NCBI GenBank assembly: GCA_013824385.1
Contig: PNNU01000159.1
Coordinates: 1-7,475 of the forward strand
Source: Anaerolinea sp.
Lineage (GTDB): Bacteria > Chloroflexota > Anaerolineae > Anaerolineales > Anaerolineaceae
Direction of reading: 5' to 3'
Length of the DNA stretch: 7,475 nucleotides
Within the stretch, counting starts at the first letter, position 1, and the number at the start of each line of letters is the position of its first letter. The notes beneath the pieces were generated by a model that had not been told where the DNA came from, ran no database searches, and saw only the letters and a list, made by a program, of their open reading frames with translations. Positions 5,626-7,475 of the stretch are shown here, piece after piece. Made by a program: the position numbers and the translations under genes.

Positions 5626-7475
5626 CTATTCCAGATGCACAACGGTGACACCCTCACCGCCCTCTTTATCTCCGCCTTCTTCATAACTCTTGACTTCACT
5701 GTTCACCTTGAGCGCTTCGCGGATAACCTGACGCAGGCGGCCGGTGCCCTTGCCGTGAATGATGCGCACAAATGGCAGCCCCGCCATGCTGGCATTGGAG
5801 ATGTAGCGGTCAAGCGCATCCAGTGCATCTTCGGCGCGTTGGCCGCGTAAATCGATTTCCATGCCCGGGGAGGGTCTGAATACGCTCGCCGTAGGATTTG
5901 AAGGTGAATCTACCTTGCCCCTGGATTTCTTGGGCGCCGGAGTTTCTTCGAGAGTATCTTCAGCATTGGGGGCAGTCACGTCATTCATTTTGGCACGTAC
6001 GCGCAGACTTCCAATTTGTACCTCCATGTCGTTCTCACCAATGGAGGTTACTATTCCCTCCGTGTTCAGAGAGCGCAATCTCACACGCACGCCCAACTTT
6101 GGCATGAACTCGGTATGGGGCTGCCGTGCGGACTTTTTTCGTTCAATCGGTTTGGTGGCTTTTTCTTCAGCAACCGTGATCTTTTCTTCAAGCGTTTTCA
6201 TGGCTTCAAGCGGTTGACGTGCACGTGAGAGTTCCCGACGGATATCGTCCATCTCCTGACGCAAGCCGGCCAATTCGTTTTCGGCTTCGCTGCGGGCTTT
6301 TTCAAGTTCCTTGCGTCGTTCCTCTTCAATTTCTTCCAGACGACGTGCCAGTTCCTCTTTCTGGTTGAGGATCAAGGACCGCTCGCGGTCTGCGGCGGAA
6401 CGCGACTTACGCGCCACCTCGCGCTGATAATGAATTTCTTTAAGCAGATCTTCAGATTTCAACTCGTTCGGGTCGATCATCGTCTTTGCAGAATCCAGAA
6501 TCTCATCCGGTAGGTTCAATCTTTTCGCGATCGAGAGTGCGTTGGAGCGTCCCGGGATGCCCAGGGTCAGACGGTAGGTGGGGCGCAGGGTCTTAAGGTT
6601 GAATTCCATGCTGGCGTTGGTCACACCGGGGGTGGCGTGTGCCAGGGCTTTCAACTCGGGGTAATGGGTGGCGATCAAACAGGGGATGCGCCTCTCCACC
6701 AGGTAAAGCATGATGGCCCGCGCTAAAGCGGACCCTTCCTGCGGGTCAGTGCCGGCGCCCAATTCATCCAGTAGCACCAGGGTTTTGGTGCGTGCGTTGG
6801 TGAGGATGCGCACGATGTTGGTGATGTGCCCCGAAAACGTGGAAAGCGATTGCTCAATGGATTGTTCGTCGCCGATGTCGGCAAAAATATCGTCAAAGAA
6901 ACTGAGTTCAGAGCCTGATTGTGCCGGGATGTGCAGTCCGCATTGAGCCATCAACACCATCAAACCAACCGTTTTTAGCGTCACAGTTTTGCCGCCGGTA
7001 TTTGGGCCGGTAATGATTACTGCAAAAGTGTGCGGGTCAAGGTCCACGTCAATGGGTACAACAATGGCCTGATCAAGCAGCGGATGCCGTGCGTGGAATA
7101 GTTTGATAATCGTGCCGGGGTGATGTTCGTGGGCCGGCGGGCTAACCGGTTTAAGGATCGGTTCGGATGCGTGCAGTTCATCGCCGTATTTGGCGCACAT
7201 CAGGGTAAAGTCCAATAAAGCCAACGCATCCACGATGCCGCAGATGGCGGATGCTTCAGCACCAACCTTACCTGAAAGCTCGGTCAAAATCTTGCGTACT
7301 TCGTCCCGCTCAAGCAGCTGCATCTCGTGCCAGCGGTTGTTGAGTTCCACCACGGCGATGGGCTCTACAAACAGCGTCGCCCCCGAAGAGGATTGGTCGT
7401 GCACAATAGATTTCAGTTTGCTGCGAAATTCCGCGCGCAGTGGAATCACGTAGCGCCCGTTGCGTTGGGTGATAA
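5626..7475 (-). CDS. mutS2: endonuclease MutS2 (5' end beyond the window)
   Basis: MutS2 is a MutS-family ATPase with a C-terminal Smr nuclease domain. In studied bacteria it suppresses homologous recombination, and in Bacillus subtilis it is also reported to act on collided ribosomes. The frame stays open to the right edge: upstream of the GTG at 7449-7447 the codons read ITQRNGRY, continuing into VIPLRAEFRSK, a family hallmark, so that GTG is an internal valine. About 615 codons are visible and some 170-185 N-terminal residues of a typical 780-790 are missing. Counting from the GTG, SSSGATLFVEP is at 20-30, Walker A TGPNTGGKT at 147-155, the signature-like SLSTFSGHI at 201-209, Walker B LVLLDELGAGTDP at 224-236 and THYPELK at 261-267. 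A highly charged coiled coil spans about 333-432 and a KOW-like beta segment about 448-492. The Smr domain runs from about 530 to the end, with IDLRG (532-536) and HGKGTG (565-570). All motifs look intact. It ends in TAG and converges on the recN-regulator pair. Confidence 0.96.
   Translation of the reverse strand, partial: ITQRNGRYVIPLRAEFRSKLKSIVHDQSSSGATLFVEPIAVVELNNRWHEMQLLERDEVRKILTELSGKVGAEASAICGIVDALALLDFTLMCAKYGDELHASEPILKPVSPPAHEHHPGTIIKLFHARHPLLDQAIVVPIDVDLDPHTFAVIITGPNTGGKTVTLKTVGLMVLMAQCGLHIPAQSGSELSFFDDIFADIGDEQSIEQSLSTFSGHITNIVRILTNARTKTLVLLDELGAGTDPQEGSALARAIMLYLVERRIPCLIATHYPELKALAHATPGVTNASMEFNLKTLRPTYRLTLGIPGRSNALSIAKRLNLPDEILDSAKTMIDPNELKSEDLLKEIHYQREVARKSRSAADRERSLILNQKEELARRLEEIEEERRKELEKARSEAENELAGLRQEMDDIRRELSRARQPLEAMKTLEEKITVAEEKATKPIERKKSARQPHTEFMPKLGVRVRLRSLNTEGIVTSIGENDMEVQIGSLRVRAKMNDVTAPNAEDTLEETPAPKKSRGKVDSPSNPTASVFRPSPGMEIDLRGQRAEDALDALDRYISNASMAGLPFVRIIHGKGTGRLRQVIREALKVNSEVKSYEEGGDKEGGEGVTVVHLE

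Noticed and set aside
5861..6217. 118-codon plus-strand frame antisense to mutS2
   Set aside because: It is the shadow of the KOW-like and coiled-coil part of MutS2. The minus frame is the real one because all MutS2 motifs continue through it.
7447..7449. GTG as the start codon of mutS2
   Set aside because: The frame remains open upstream and encodes ITQRNGRY, which joins VIPLRAEFRSK in the conserved family motif, so the true start is beyond the window.

Overview
The window holds three protein-coding genes and one structured non-coding gap. It most resembles a chromosomal segment of a bacterium in the Chloroflexota, perhaps Anaerolineae. That assignment is an inference. It rests on a very long SARP-type regulator (winged helix, BTAD, STAND NTPase, TPR), a type common in that phylum, beside housekeeping repair genes of medium GC. 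No marker gene in the window fixes the taxon.

Layout. Bases 1-54 hold the probable tail of an upstream gene and the ribosome binding site of recN. Bases 55-1773 (+) encode a complete RecN, the SMC-like ATPase of recombinational double-strand-break repair. Five bases after its stop, 1779-5306 (+) encode a 1175-residue regulator-like protein, almost certainly cotranscribed with recN. Bases 5307-5625 contain no gene. They hold a strong intrinsic terminator for the recN transcript (5404-5456) and then a 128-base block of nested palindromes (5463-5590). Part of that block can serve as the terminator of the gene arriving from the other side. Bases 5626-7475 (-) encode the C-terminal three quarters or so of MutS2, cut by the right edge of the window.

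recN and mutS2 are both genome-maintenance genes and converge on the shared terminator region. The regulator is the odd member. It is visibly more AT-rich than both neighbours, it lacks the C-terminal LuxR helix-turn-helix found in many related ATPase regulators, and its Walker B motif is degenerate. I see no CRISPR array, tRNA, rRNA, transposase, toxin-antitoxin pair or phage gene. I found no convincing novel multi-gene system. The points most worth following are the degenerate NTPase of the regulator, its coupling to recN, and the palindromic block.
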